From Paraktedonobacter sp035294465 (GTDB lineage Bacteria; Chloroflexota; Ktedonobacteria; Ktedonobacterales; Ktedonobacteraceae), in assembly GCA_035294465.1 (NCBI GenBank), contig DATGKW010000030.1, positions 1-50,524 on the forward strand: a stretch of 50,524 nt of DNA, in the 5' to 3' direction. Shown here one piece after another: positions 1 through 8,376 of the stretch; position 1 is the stretch's first letter; each line of letters begins with the position of its first letter. Both the position numbers and the translations under genes were made by a program. The notes under the pieces are model-generated. The model made no database searches, was not told the DNA's origin, and was given only the letters and a program-made list of their open reading frames with translations.

Positions 1-259
1 GCTTGCTCAGGCTTCGATCTGCTGTAATTCTTGTAATTTGTAATTTGTAGCAACACATCGCCTGATAGAACGGCTTGCTCAGGCTTCGATCTGCTGTAAT
101 TCTTGTAATTTGTAATTTGTAGCATCGCATCGCCTGATAGAACGGCTTGCTCAGGCTTCGATCTGCTGTAATTCTTGTAATTTGTAATTTGTAGCATCGC
201 ATCGCCTGATAGAACGGCTTGCTCAGGCTTCGATCTTGCTGTAATTCTTGTAATTTGTA
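1..259. repeat. 72-bp tandem repeat array (3 full copies plus a partial fourth)
   Basis: Units begin at 1, 73, 145 and 217, each starting GCTTGCTCAGGCTTCGAT. Copies 2 and 3 are identical; copy 1 differs only around position 52-55 (CAACAC against CATCGC). The fourth copy has one extra T near 235 and degenerates after about 259. The array may begin before the window. There is no spacer diversity, so it is not a CRISPR. The inner part (TGTAATTCTTGTAATTTGTA) is AT-rich, the flanks are not. Confidence 0.95.
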
Positions 260-300
260 TTCTGTGGCGCAGAGCAGTGTATAGAACATGTCTCCACTGA

Positions 301-391
301 AAATTACAAATTACCATAATTACAGCACGGTGTAATCATCATCAGGTAGCTTCTACAGAGGCGCCAGGACCAATGATTACAAAATTACAGC
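301..391. repeat. Inverted partial copies of the repeat core
   Basis: Positions 301-327 are the reverse complement of the AT-rich core of the 72-bp repeat, matching 25 of 27 positions. A second shorter inverted copy lies at 376-391 with one base deleted. Together with the direct copies they could form large stem-loops in DNA or in a transcript. Otherwise 260-458 holds no gene that I can support; it is the downstream flank of the Nudix gene. Confidence 0.8.
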
Positions 392-458
392 GAAGCGCAA
401 CATTTGGCCTGCCACTCTCCAGGTGTAAATCGGAGTCCCACCCCTCAGTTGTGAAACC

Positions 459-944
459 TTATATTGCTTCCCCCTGTTCAGCCGAGGCAAACGCCTCTTT
501 CAGCTTTGGCACCGTTTCGTAACTGCTCAGTTCATCCGGCGCGATCCAACGCATGTCTACAGCCTCCCAATCCAGGGTAATGGCCACGGGGTCCAGGGTT
601 TCCACGAGGAATGGATGGACGAGCCAGCGGCGGCCTAGCTGCTCGTCGATGTGCTCGACTACTGCGCCTCGTTTGAGCAGGCGCACCTGCGAGCGCTGTA
701 AGCCTGTTTCCTCGCGAATCTCCGTATATGCTTGCTCTTCAGGCGAGACACCCTCTTCGATAAAGCCGCTGACGCCAGCCCAGCGTGTGTTGTAGCTTCC
801 CACGCGCTGGCTGCGCCTCACCAGCAAGAGGCGGGGCGCAGGCCCATCGTTGCGCAGCAGAAAGCAGGTCACGACCGGGGTAGGTCGCGGCGGAGATTGC
901 ACTTTTTCTTCACTTGGCTCAGGCATTTGATCGAACTCTCCCAT
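459..944 (-). CDS. Nudix hydrolase with a degenerate Nudix box
   Basis: This is a 161-residue Nudix-fold protein, a family that hydrolyses nucleoside diphosphates linked to another group. The box is GFIEEGVSPEEQAYTEIREE followed by TGL. The Mg-binding EExxG end is intact. Against the consensus GX5EX7REUXEEXGU, the first Glu is Val and the Arg of RE is Thr, so substrate or metal use may be altered. A short strand before it (VVTCFLL) and LLVRRSQ fit the fold. I chose ATG at 944. A longer GTG frame runs to 1016 but adds a low-complexity start, and neither has a clear ribosome site. The gene diverges from rny. Substrate cannot be told. Confidence 0.8.
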   Translation of the reverse strand: MGEFDQMPEPSEEKVQSPPRPTPVVTCFLLRNDGPAPRLLLVRRSQRVGSYNTRWAGVSGFIEEGVSPEEQAYTEIREETGLQRSQVRLLKRGAVVEHIDEQLGRRWLVHPFLVETLDPVAITLDWEAVDMRWIAPDELSSYETVPKLKEAFASAEQGEAI

Positions 945-1027
945 ATTTGAGCGACCGGCTAGCGCTTTACTGCTTGACAGTTGAGATAGCGCTCCTATAT
1001 AGTATCTTTGGTACACCGTGTAAATTT

Positions 1028-1055
1028 TTGAGCGAACCTATGCTATCATTATATC
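1028..1055 (+). promoter_or_regulatory. Candidate sigma-A promoter of rny
   Basis: TTGAGC at 1028-1033 and TATATC at 1050-1055 are 16 bases apart. An alternative extended -10 (TGC TATCAT) lies at 1041-1049. It sits between the divergent Nudix and rny genes, about 60 bases before the rny start. Prediction from sequence only. Confidence 0.4.
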
Positions 1056-1112
1056 TTTTTTCCCTTGCTTTGAAGGGACCCGTCTTACCTTAACAAGCGG
1101 AGGTCGGCCAAA

Positions 1113-2678
1113 GTGTCATCTATATATATTATCCTCATCGTCCTGGGTGTCGCCCTGGCCCTGGTAGGCGGAGCCTGGCTGGCAGTGCGCGTGGGCACGA
1201 ACCTGGGGATGGAGCGCAATAAACGCGAATTTGAGGAGCGGCTGCGTACCGAAAAAGAGTTGAGCGAGAAACGCTTGCTGGAATTGCAGGTGCAGCAAAG
1301 CGAAGCGCTGCGCGAGGCCCGCGACGAAACCGCCCGCCTGCGCTCAACGGTAGAACGCGAACATGCTGAACGGCGCGCCGAGCTACAGCGCCAGGAGCGC
1401 CGTTTGCAGCAGAAAGAAGAGACCCTTGACCGCAAGATCGATCTTCTGGAACAGCGTGAGCGCAAGCTGGCTCAGCGCGAACGCTCGGTAGCGCAATTGC
1501 AAGAAGAGGTAGAAGCGATCAAAATTCAGCAGCAAACGGAGCTGGAGCGCATCGCCCATCTCTCTGAAGAGGAGGCCAAAGAGGTGCTGCTCGCGCGCAT
1601 TGAGAACCAGGTGCGCGTCGAGGCGGCCAGGCGCGCGCGTATGATCGAAGAGGCCGCGCGCGAAGAGGCCGAGGCCCGCGCCCGCGAAATCATCACCCTG
1701 GCGATCCAGCGCTGCGCCTCTGACCAGGTTGCCGAAGCAGTCGTTTCGGTGGTGCCTTTGCCCAACGACGAAATGAAAGGGCGCATCATCGGACGTGAGG
1801 GACGTAATATTCGCGCACTCGAAGCCGCCACAGGCATTGATCTCATCATCGATGACACGCCGGAAGCCGTCATCCTCTCAGGCTTTGATCCAGTCAGGCG
1901 CGAAGTCGCCCGCATTGCCCTGACCAGGCTGATCATCGATGGGCGCATTCACCCGGCGCGCATCGAGGATGTAGTGGCTAAGGCTCGCCAGGAGGTGGAC
2001 GCCATCGTGCGCGAAGCGGGCGAGCGGGCTGCGTTGGAAGCCAATGTACATGGCCTGCCGCCAGAATTGCTGAAGATCCTGGGCCGGCTACACTTTCGTA
2101 CCAGCTATGGGCAGAACGTACTGACGCATTCGGTCGAGGTCTCGATTCTCGCTGCAACGATTGCCCACGAGTTGGGAGCCGACGTCAATATCTGTAAGAC
2201 GGCGGCGTTGCTGCACGACCTGGGCAAAGCGGTCGATCAGGAGGTCGAGGGGCCACACGCAATTGTAGGCGGCGAGATTGCTCGCCGCTTCGGCCGCTCG
2301 CCCAAGATTATTCACGCAATGGTCGCGCACCACGCCACAGAAGCGGAACCGCAGAGTCTGGAGGCCGCGATTGTGCAGGCTGCAGACGCCATCTCTGCCG
2401 CGCGCCCTGGGGCGAGGCGCGAGACTATCGATCTGTACATCAAACGCCTGGAAGCTCTGGAGAGCATCGCCAACTCGTTTACCGGCGTGGAGAAATCCTT
2501 TGCCATCCAGGCGGGACGCGAAGTACGCATTATTGTGAAACCTGAGGAGGTTGACGAATACGCCGCCGAGCGCCTGGCCAGAGATATCGCGCACAAAATC
2601 GAGGAGAGCCTCGATTATCCTGGCCAGATCAAGATTTGCGTTGTACGCGAAACGCGTTCGGTGGACTACGCCAGATAA
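1113..2678 (+). CDS. rny: Ribonuclease Y
   Basis: RNase Y is the membrane-anchored endoribonuclease that starts mRNA decay in many bacteria lacking RNase E. At 521 residues it has the usual length. Residues 4-25 are one membrane span. Residues 30-180 are a charged Arg/Glu coiled coil. A KH domain begins near 222 (GRIIGREGRNIR). The HD domain spans about 335-430, with LTHSVE, LLHDLGK near 366 and a later AHH. The GTG start at 1113 is set by a GCGGAGGTC ribosome site 8 bases upstream. The next gene starts 4 bases after the stop, so the two are probably one transcript. Confidence 0.97.
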   Translation: MSSIYIILIVLGVALALVGGAWLAVRVGTNLGMERNKREFEERLRTEKELSEKRLLELQVQQSEALREARDETARLRSTVEREHAERRAELQRQERRLQQKEETLDRKIDLLEQRERKLAQRERSVAQLQEEVEAIKIQQQTELERIAHLSEEEAKEVLLARIENQVRVEAARRARMIEEAAREEAEARAREIITLAIQRCASDQVAEAVVSVVPLPNDEMKGRIIGREGRNIRALEAATGIDLIIDDTPEAVILSGFDPVRREVARIALTRLIIDGRIHPARIEDVVAKARQEVDAIVREAGERAALEANVHGLPPELLKILGRLHFRTSYGQNVLTHSVEVSILAATIAHELGADVNICKTAALLHDLGKAVDQEVEGPHAIVGGEIARRFGRSPKIIHAMVAHHATEAEPQSLEAAIVQAADAISAARPGARRETIDLYIKRLEALESIANSFTGVEKSFAIQAGREVRIIVKPEEVDEYAAERLARDIAHKIEESLDYPGQIKICVVRETRSVDYAR

Positions 2679-2681
2679 GAT

Positions 2682-3566
2682 ATGACCAGTTCTATAGATT
2701 TACATACGCACTCAACTGCCTCCGATGGCATGTACGCGCCGGGGGAGTTGCTGCGCCGGGCCAGCGAGGCGGGCCTGCGCGTGCTGGCGCTGACTGACCA
2801 TGATACCACCGCAGGCATCAAGGAGGCGGCGAAAGCAGCGAAAGAGCTGGGAATCGACTTTATTCCCGGCATTGAGTTGAATACAGATGTTCATGGCGGC
2901 GAGGTGCATGTGCTGGGATATTTCCCAGAGTTTGAGCGCCCGGCCTTTCAGGATGTGCTACGAACGCTGCGCGACGCCCGCGAACGTCGTGGACAGCGCA
3001 TGGTGGAATTGCTGAACGAGCAGGGCATCTTCGTCTCGTGGGAACGTGTGCGGGAAATCGCCCAGGGAGCAGTCGGACGCCCGCACGTTGCCAGGGCGCT
3101 GATGGAGGCCGGCTACGTTCAGAGTGTGGGCGAGGCATTTGATAAATATATCGGCAAGGGCTGCCCGGCCTATGTCCCACGCTATCATCTCTCTCCCGTA
3201 GAGGCTACGCGCTTGATTGATAGTACCAACGGCCTGCCAGTTATCGCGCACCCGCTCACTACGCCCGGTCTGGCGACTCTGCGCGAATGGCTGCCAGACC
3301 TGTGTGCAGCCGGCATGGTGGGCCTGGAGACCTATTACGGTCCCTACACGGAAGCAGATGAGCGCGAGTTGCGCGCCCTGGCCGATGAATACCATCTGAT
3401 CCCCACCGGAGGCAGCGACTTTCATGGACCCGGCATCCATCCTACACCGCTAGGAGGTCACTACGTGCCCGACGAAGCCGTTGAATGTTTGAAAGCTGCC
3501 GCCAGGGAACGCCGCGGAAGAACACCACCGGCGTTTGAACTGCCTGAGCCTGTAGAAGAAACGTGA
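2682..3566 (+). CDS. PHP-domain phosphoesterase (YciV/TrpH-like)
   Basis: 294 residues with a complete PHP metal site: HTH at 8-10, TDHDT at 38-42, GIE with E65, H76, an AHP with H190, and SDFHG with D246 and H248. Characterised relatives (E. coli YciV/RNase AM) are 5'-3' exonucleases on short RNA or hydrolyse 3',5'-bisphosphonucleotides; others are histidinol-phosphate phosphatases. No histidine genes are nearby. Being 4 bases behind RNase Y favours a role in finishing RNA fragments or nucleotide turnover. The general family is sure, the substrate is inference. Confidence 0.85.
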   Translation: MTSSIDLHTHSTASDGMYAPGELLRRASEAGLRVLALTDHDTTAGIKEAAKAAKELGIDFIPGIELNTDVHGGEVHVLGYFPEFERPAFQDVLRTLRDARERRGQRMVELLNEQGIFVSWERVREIAQGAVGRPHVARALMEAGYVQSVGEAFDKYIGKGCPAYVPRYHLSPVEATRLIDSTNGLPVIAHPLTTPGLATLREWLPDLCAAGMVGLETYYGPYTEADERELRALADEYHLIPTGGSDFHGPGIHPTPLGGHYVPDEAVECLKAAARERRGRTPPAFELPEPVEET

Positions 3567-3637
3567 CAAATGAGCGGCGGCTCCAGTGGATAGTCAGCGC
3601 CAGGGAAAATGCACTCCTTCCTCTTCTCGCCTGAAGC

Positions 3638-4906
3638 TTAGCGCCGGTGGCTCTTGCTGATCGATTTAGTGGAGAAGGTGAATTTCATGCCCTGGCGCTG
3701 CATAAATTCCTGGAACTGGCCGTAAAATTCCTGGCGATCCTGCATCGTGATTACTGCGACCGCGTCGGCGGTTTCGATGGCGTAGGGGTAGCCGTTACCG
3801 GCGATAAGTTCGGCGCGTACAACATCCAGCACCGGTTCCAGCAGTCCGTCGTCCAGCATCCAGCGGGGAAATTCCAGGCGGGCCGGCGGGCGGCGGGCGG
3901 CGGTTTGCAGGTAGCAGAAAGCCACGCTCTCACGATATGGGCCGTAGTCCTGCAAGATGTCTCCGCGCGCGCAGATCATCGCGGGCGTACGATCACCCCA
4001 ACGCATTTGCCCCTGCCAGAGCAGCGCGTCGTGGATACGCTTGGTTTCGCGCAGCACAGGCTGTGGTTTCGTCGCATCCAGACGCCGCAGCATCGTGATC
4101 ATGTCGCGGGCATAGCTGGTATCGATATAGCCGATCAGGGGCACGCGCTGCTCTTCAGAGGTTTGCAGCAGCGCTTTCGCAGCCAGAATATAGGAGCTGC
4201 GATATGGCTCCGGCATAGTGACAGCAAAGGAAACGACGAGCGAGCCATCGAAAAAAACTACCGGACTGTGCGCCGGCTGATTTGAGCGGCGGCTGTGTGC
4301 GTGCTGCTCCATCTGCCGGCGGATGGTCTCAACTTCCATCTGGTAGCGGCGCAGATTCACCTGCATTTCGGAGTAGGGGTAGCTGTCCGGATCCTTGCTC
4401 TCGATGCTGGAAGCCTCGGAGATTTCATCGGGGGCCAGCACCTCAAGCGAGACATCTTTGGTATACGGCTGGCCGCGCGAATGTGGATTGACAAAGAGGC
4501 CAACCTGGATCAAGGCCACAGGAATTGAGGCGTCGCGCCAGGGCTGAAGCTGGCTGCCATCGACCGCGATAGTCGTAACACCTTCGATACATTCGGCCCA
4601 CTGCCGCGCCTGCTCGTGGTTGGCAAACTCGCGGTTGAAAGGAAAGAGCGGGCCGTGATAGTCACTGTAAGCGGCATAGACCAGCCAGCGGTCGAATTCG
4701 ATGCTGGGGCGAGCACCGGCCGGGGGCATCCCCTTTGCATCGGGAGGCAGGACAAAATTCAGTTGTTCCCCCGATGAATATTCCAGGTAGAGCGTCTCCA
4801 GCGCGTGACGATAGGCGTTAAGCTGATCACCAAACGAGCCATCATAAGCGCTAAACTGGTTGCGCTTGGCGTGAAGCGCGGCCAGTAGTTTTCCTTTATG
4901 AAGCAT
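3638..4906 (-). CDS. nurA: NurA-domain nuclease
   Basis: 422 residues. The NurA pattern is visible: VDGSQ with D116, a second FFDGS with D220, GYIDTS with D262, and a C-terminal GYPYAIETADAVAVI stretch. In archaea NurA is a 5'-3' nuclease that works with the HerA pump and Mre11-Rad50 to resect double-strand breaks. The gene starts 20 bases after the Rad50-like SMC gene and so is very likely co-transcribed. The first 110 residues precede the core and are less conserved in appearance. No HerA or Mre11/SbcD gene lies in the window. Catalysis is inferred from retained acidic residues. Confidence 0.85.
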   Translation of the reverse strand: MLHKGKLLAALHAKRNQFSAYDGSFGDQLNAYRHALETLYLEYSSGEQLNFVLPPDAKGMPPAGARPSIEFDRWLVYAAYSDYHGPLFPFNREFANHEQARQWAECIEGVTTIAVDGSQLQPWRDASIPVALIQVGLFVNPHSRGQPYTKDVSLEVLAPDEISEASSIESKDPDSYPYSEMQVNLRRYQMEVETIRRQMEQHAHSRRSNQPAHSPVVFFDGSLVVSFAVTMPEPYRSSYILAAKALLQTSEEQRVPLIGYIDTSYARDMITMLRRLDATKPQPVLRETKRIHDALLWQGQMRWGDRTPAMICARGDILQDYGPYRESVAFCYLQTAARRPPARLEFPRWMLDDGLLEPVLDVVRAELIAGNGYPYAIETADAVAVITMQDRQEFYGQFQEFMQRQGMKFTFSTKSISKSHRR

Positions 4907-4926
4907 CGTACAACATTTCCCTTTAT

Positions 4927-7900
4927 CTAAACTCTGAAGGGTGGCGCAGGAGGCGCAGCCAGTACCATCGACTCTTCAGCATCAAACGACGCTAGCGAAT
5001 CGTCATTTTCAGCAAGCAGGCGTGTTGAACCGTCCTGCTTGCGCAGACGAATGTGGCTGTCCAGGCCCTGCTCGAAGGTGTCGTCGTGACTGATAACGAT
5101 CAACTGGTCGAAGCCGCGCACGCGTCGGATCTGTTCGGCCAGATTGGTTCGGCGCAGCTCGTCCATATTCTGTGTGGGTTCGTCAAAAAAGGCCAGGTTG
5201 AGCGTGGAGAGCTTCTTCAGCAGGGCCAGACGGACAGCCAGGGCCGCGCTCATCTGCTCGCCGCCGCTTAACTGGGCAAACGAACGCCTGTTGCCCTGGC
5301 GCAGCAGGCTAATCTCGTAATCATCGGCCCAGCTCAGTTGCGCGCTGCGATCACCCATGATCTCGCCAAAGATGCGGTTCGCCTCGGCTGAGATGTCGCT
5401 GAGCATAGCGCGCAGAACGTGCGGAGCGGCCTCTTTGATCAGCTTGCGAAACTGCTCCATCATAGTAGATAGATCTTCGAGCGTCTGCTTCTCTTTACGC
5501 GCCGCTTCCAGCTCAACCAGCAAGGCTTCGGCTGCAACAATGTCCGCTTCCAGCTTATTCATTTGTGCCTGTAAGTGCTCCATGTCTTTGGCCAGAGTAG
5601 CAATGTCACGCTCCAGGCTATTCACCTCGCTCTCGACCGCTGCAAACTCCTGTTTGTCGAAGACCGCTGAGGCTTGCCGGTAGGCAGCTTCAGCCTGCGC
5701 CAGAGCCTGCGCGGCCTGAGATGCCTCCTGCCTGGCCTCTTCCCAGGCTCGTTCTTTCTCCGGCAGGCGCGCGGCGATCCGCAGATTTTCCTGATACAAC
5801 TGGTGCCCTGTCGCAGCCTGGTCGCGTATCCCTTCCTGCTGACCGATTTCCTGATCGAGTTGAGCGTACTTCTCCAATTTCACCGATAGCTCATCTATCT
5901 GGCGGCTTGTTTCCTCTAAGGTGCCCTGAGCGGCCTGGAGCTGCTGCCGATAGGTAGCCTCCGGCTTCATAATCTCCTGCGCGGCCCGGCTGCGGGAACG
6001 TGGATCGTTCAACGCGGCCAGCTCTTGCTTGCGCTCCTCCAATTGCTTCTTGCTTTGCTTCAGCGGCTCTGCCTCTTGCTTGCGCTCCTCCAGCTCGGCA
6101 GTATACTGCTCGATCTGCTCTTGAAGTTGTTTCGCTTGGCTGGAGAGGCCGGCCAGCAGGCGCACCTGTTTATCGGCCTGGCGGCTCTCATCTCGTTCTG
6201 CCTTTGCCCTGGCGATCTCCTGCTCAATCTGCCCAAGCTCTTCCCACTCCGCTTTGAGGCTCTGCTCCTCGCGCTCCAGGCGGCGGATATCGACATTCAG
6301 GCGTTCGATATGCTCGGCCTGGCTATCGCGGCGCTCAATATGCTGACCCACCTGTTCCAGCGCCTCAGCATATTGCTTGAGCGAGGCGCTGCGTTCATCG
6401 ATCTGCGCGAGCTGACGCGTAATTTCGTCCAGTCGAGCTTGCTCTTCGCTCAGCAGTCCGTCGAAATACGCTTCCAGGCTGAGCTGTCCCTGCTGCTTGA
6501 TGTTCAGACAGGTCTGGTGCAAAAGCGGGCACTGGCCGCCGGCGGAGCGGCTGCGCGCGTCGGTATAGCCCTCAATATTGCCCTGAAGATGATGCAGCTC
6601 AAGGGCAAGCTGCCGGCTTTGTTCCTGTAAAAGCGCGTATTCCTCGGCCTCCTGGCGGTGCTCCTCTGCGAGCGCGATAGCCTTCTCAGCATGGCGTAAC
6701 TTCGCCGCCGCCTGCTTTAGCTCGGCTTTCTTCTCCTGCACTGCCTGCTGCTTCTCTTCCATTTGCAGCCGCTTCTCGCCGCGCTGTGTAATCTGCGTTT
6801 CTAGCTGGGCAAGACGTCTCACGCGCTCGTCCAGGAGGTCTGCCAGGGGCTGCAACGGCTCAATTTCTGCGATACGTTTCCTGATCGCGACCAGTTCCTG
6901 CTGGCTCTTTTCGCGTAGCTGATAAAGCCGGTTGCCCTCCTTGCGCAGCGTCTCGTACTGCTGAGCCTCAAAGGTGAGGGTGGCGATCTGGGTATCCAGT
7001 TCGCTCTGCTTCTCTACCTGGGGTATCAATTCAAGAATAAGCTGACGGGCTTGCGCGACCTCGTCCAGGCGTCCCTGAATATGCCGGATGTTGGCTTGCG
7101 TGGCAGCGCGGGTGCTTTCGAGTGTGCCCTGCTGCTGGCGCAAGCGATTACGCAGGCGCTCGTCCTGGCGCAGCAGTGCCAGCGCCTGCTCAGCCTGGAC
7201 GTAGCGTTCGTAATCGGGCTTGCTTTTTTCAACCATCTGGTGCGCAGCCCGCGTTTCATTGAGCGCTTCTTCAGCCTGCTGGAGTCGCTGCCGCGCGGCA
7301 TTATGCTGGTCTTCACAGCGAGCGCGGTGCATCTCGCATTGCGCAAGGTGATCTCGTCGCTCTTTTAGCTCTGCGAGGTATTTTTGCTGGCGGGCTAGCC
7401 GTTCGGTTTCGCGCACGTTGCGCGCCTTGAGTTCCTGGTCCAGTTCGCGCTTCTCCTTGAGCGAGCCGCGCCATGTTTCCAGTTCGCGGGTCTCGAAGGT
7501 CAGGCGCTGGATCTCGCGATCCTGCTCAAGCGCTTGATCTCTGTATTGCTTCTGGGCTTCCAGCAGGTAGCCGAAGGCAGTGGTATAGTCCTCGATTTGC
7601 AACAGGGAGTCGAAGGTGGCTTTGCGCGTGCTGGCTGTCTGAAGGAAGATCGCGGTAAACGTTCCCTGGGGAACCCCAAGCGCGTCGCGGAAGAGGCTGG
7701 CCAGCGAGCGCTCGCGCTCGATACCAAAGAGTTCGCGGAGCTTGTCCTGAACGTCGGCTCGCTGCTCCAGGCGCAAGTTGGCTTCCAGGTCATAGAGAGC
7801 CCACGAAGCGCCCGCTCCACAACGGCGCTCCACTACATAAGGGCGGTCATCATTGCCGAGCAGTTCAACCACCACGCGCCCGTATTTCTCTCCCTCGCGC

Positions 7901-8076
7901 ACAAACTGGTCCTGTTTATAGGGCATCGAATCGAACAGTGCGAAACCGATGGCCTCAACCAGCGTTGTTTTACCCGCGCCATTCGCTCCGCTGATAGCCG
8001 TGGTGCCGCGCTGAAAATCAATCGAAATATGCCTGTAGCTTTTGATATTCTCCAATTCGAGACGTGTAATGAGCAT
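4927..8076 (-). CDS. Rad50/SbcC-like SMC ATPase
   Basis: 1049 residues laid out as a Rad50/SbcC SMC protein. Walker A is SGANGAGKTT near 29-38, followed by long coiled coils. A mid-point hook CPLLHQTC sits at 516-523. The signature LSGGEQ lies near 940, Walker B AFFDEPT near 962, and the SHDD switch follows. The hook is C-x6-C, not the classical C-x2-C. It is the first gene of a two-gene unit with nurA, on ATG 8076. No sbcD is adjacent, so NurA may take the nuclease role of the complex. Membership of the SMC family is secure; its partner is inferred from gene order. Confidence 0.9.
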   Translation of the reverse strand: MLITRLELENIKSYRHISIDFQRGTTAISGANGAGKTTLVEAIGFALFDSMPYKQDQFVREGEKYGRVVVELLGNDDRPYVVERRCGAGASWALYDLEANLRLEQRADVQDKLRELFGIERERSLASLFRDALGVPQGTFTAIFLQTASTRKATFDSLLQIEDYTTAFGYLLEAQKQYRDQALEQDREIQRLTFETRELETWRGSLKEKRELDQELKARNVRETERLARQQKYLAELKERRDHLAQCEMHRARCEDQHNAARQRLQQAEEALNETRAAHQMVEKSKPDYERYVQAEQALALLRQDERLRNRLRQQQGTLESTRAATQANIRHIQGRLDEVAQARQLILELIPQVEKQSELDTQIATLTFEAQQYETLRKEGNRLYQLREKSQQELVAIRKRIAEIEPLQPLADLLDERVRRLAQLETQITQRGEKRLQMEEKQQAVQEKKAELKQAAAKLRHAEKAIALAEEHRQEAEEYALLQEQSRQLALELHHLQGNIEGYTDARSRSAGGQCPLLHQTCLNIKQQGQLSLEAYFDGLLSEEQARLDEITRQLAQIDERSASLKQYAEALEQVGQHIERRDSQAEHIERLNVDIRRLEREEQSLKAEWEELGQIEQEIARAKAERDESRQADKQVRLLAGLSSQAKQLQEQIEQYTAELEERKQEAEPLKQSKKQLEERKQELAALNDPRSRSRAAQEIMKPEATYRQQLQAAQGTLEETSRQIDELSVKLEKYAQLDQEIGQQEGIRDQAATGHQLYQENLRIAARLPEKERAWEEARQEASQAAQALAQAEAAYRQASAVFDKQEFAAVESEVNSLERDIATLAKDMEHLQAQMNKLEADIVAAEALLVELEAARKEKQTLEDLSTMMEQFRKLIKEAAPHVLRAMLSDISAEANRIFGEIMGDRSAQLSWADDYEISLLRQGNRRSFAQLSGGEQMSAALAVRLALLKKLSTLNLAFFDEPTQNMDELRRTNLAEQIRRVRGFDQLIVISHDDTFEQGLDSHIRLRKQDGSTRLLAENDDSLASFDAEESMVLAAPPAPPFRV

Positions 8077-8376
8077 GGTGAGCTAGCCTTCTTCCTACCC
8101 CTGAGCAAAAAAAGAGCCTGTTCGTTTTCCCATTCTTCTCCCTCGATGGGAAAGCGGAAACGATCAGAGCGATTATAACATGAGAGAGGACCTCTAAGAA
8201 AGAACTCCCACATCATCAACTTTCTGGCCGAATCGCCCGGCTTCAAATGGAAGGAGCCTGTTCAGGAACCTGTAAGGTATGTTCGCCGCTTTGCAAGGAG
8301 GAGAGCAGGTGGGTTGCCCGACAATAGCATCTGGCAGAATATCCGAAATCCGTGGTAAAGGATTCAATACGATCCG
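8077..8376. other. Divergent intergenic region between the SMC gene and ctaB
   Basis: 300 bases hold the promoters of two divergent units. I see one perfect 8-bp inverted repeat, TTTCCCAT at 8126-8133 and ATGGGAAA at 8146-8153, with a 12-base loop. There is no convincing -35/-10 pair in either direction and no small gene I can support. Confidence 0.5.

Noticed and set aside
1..259. CRISPR array
   Set aside because: The 72-bp units are contiguous near-identical copies with no unique spacers, and no cas gene is present.
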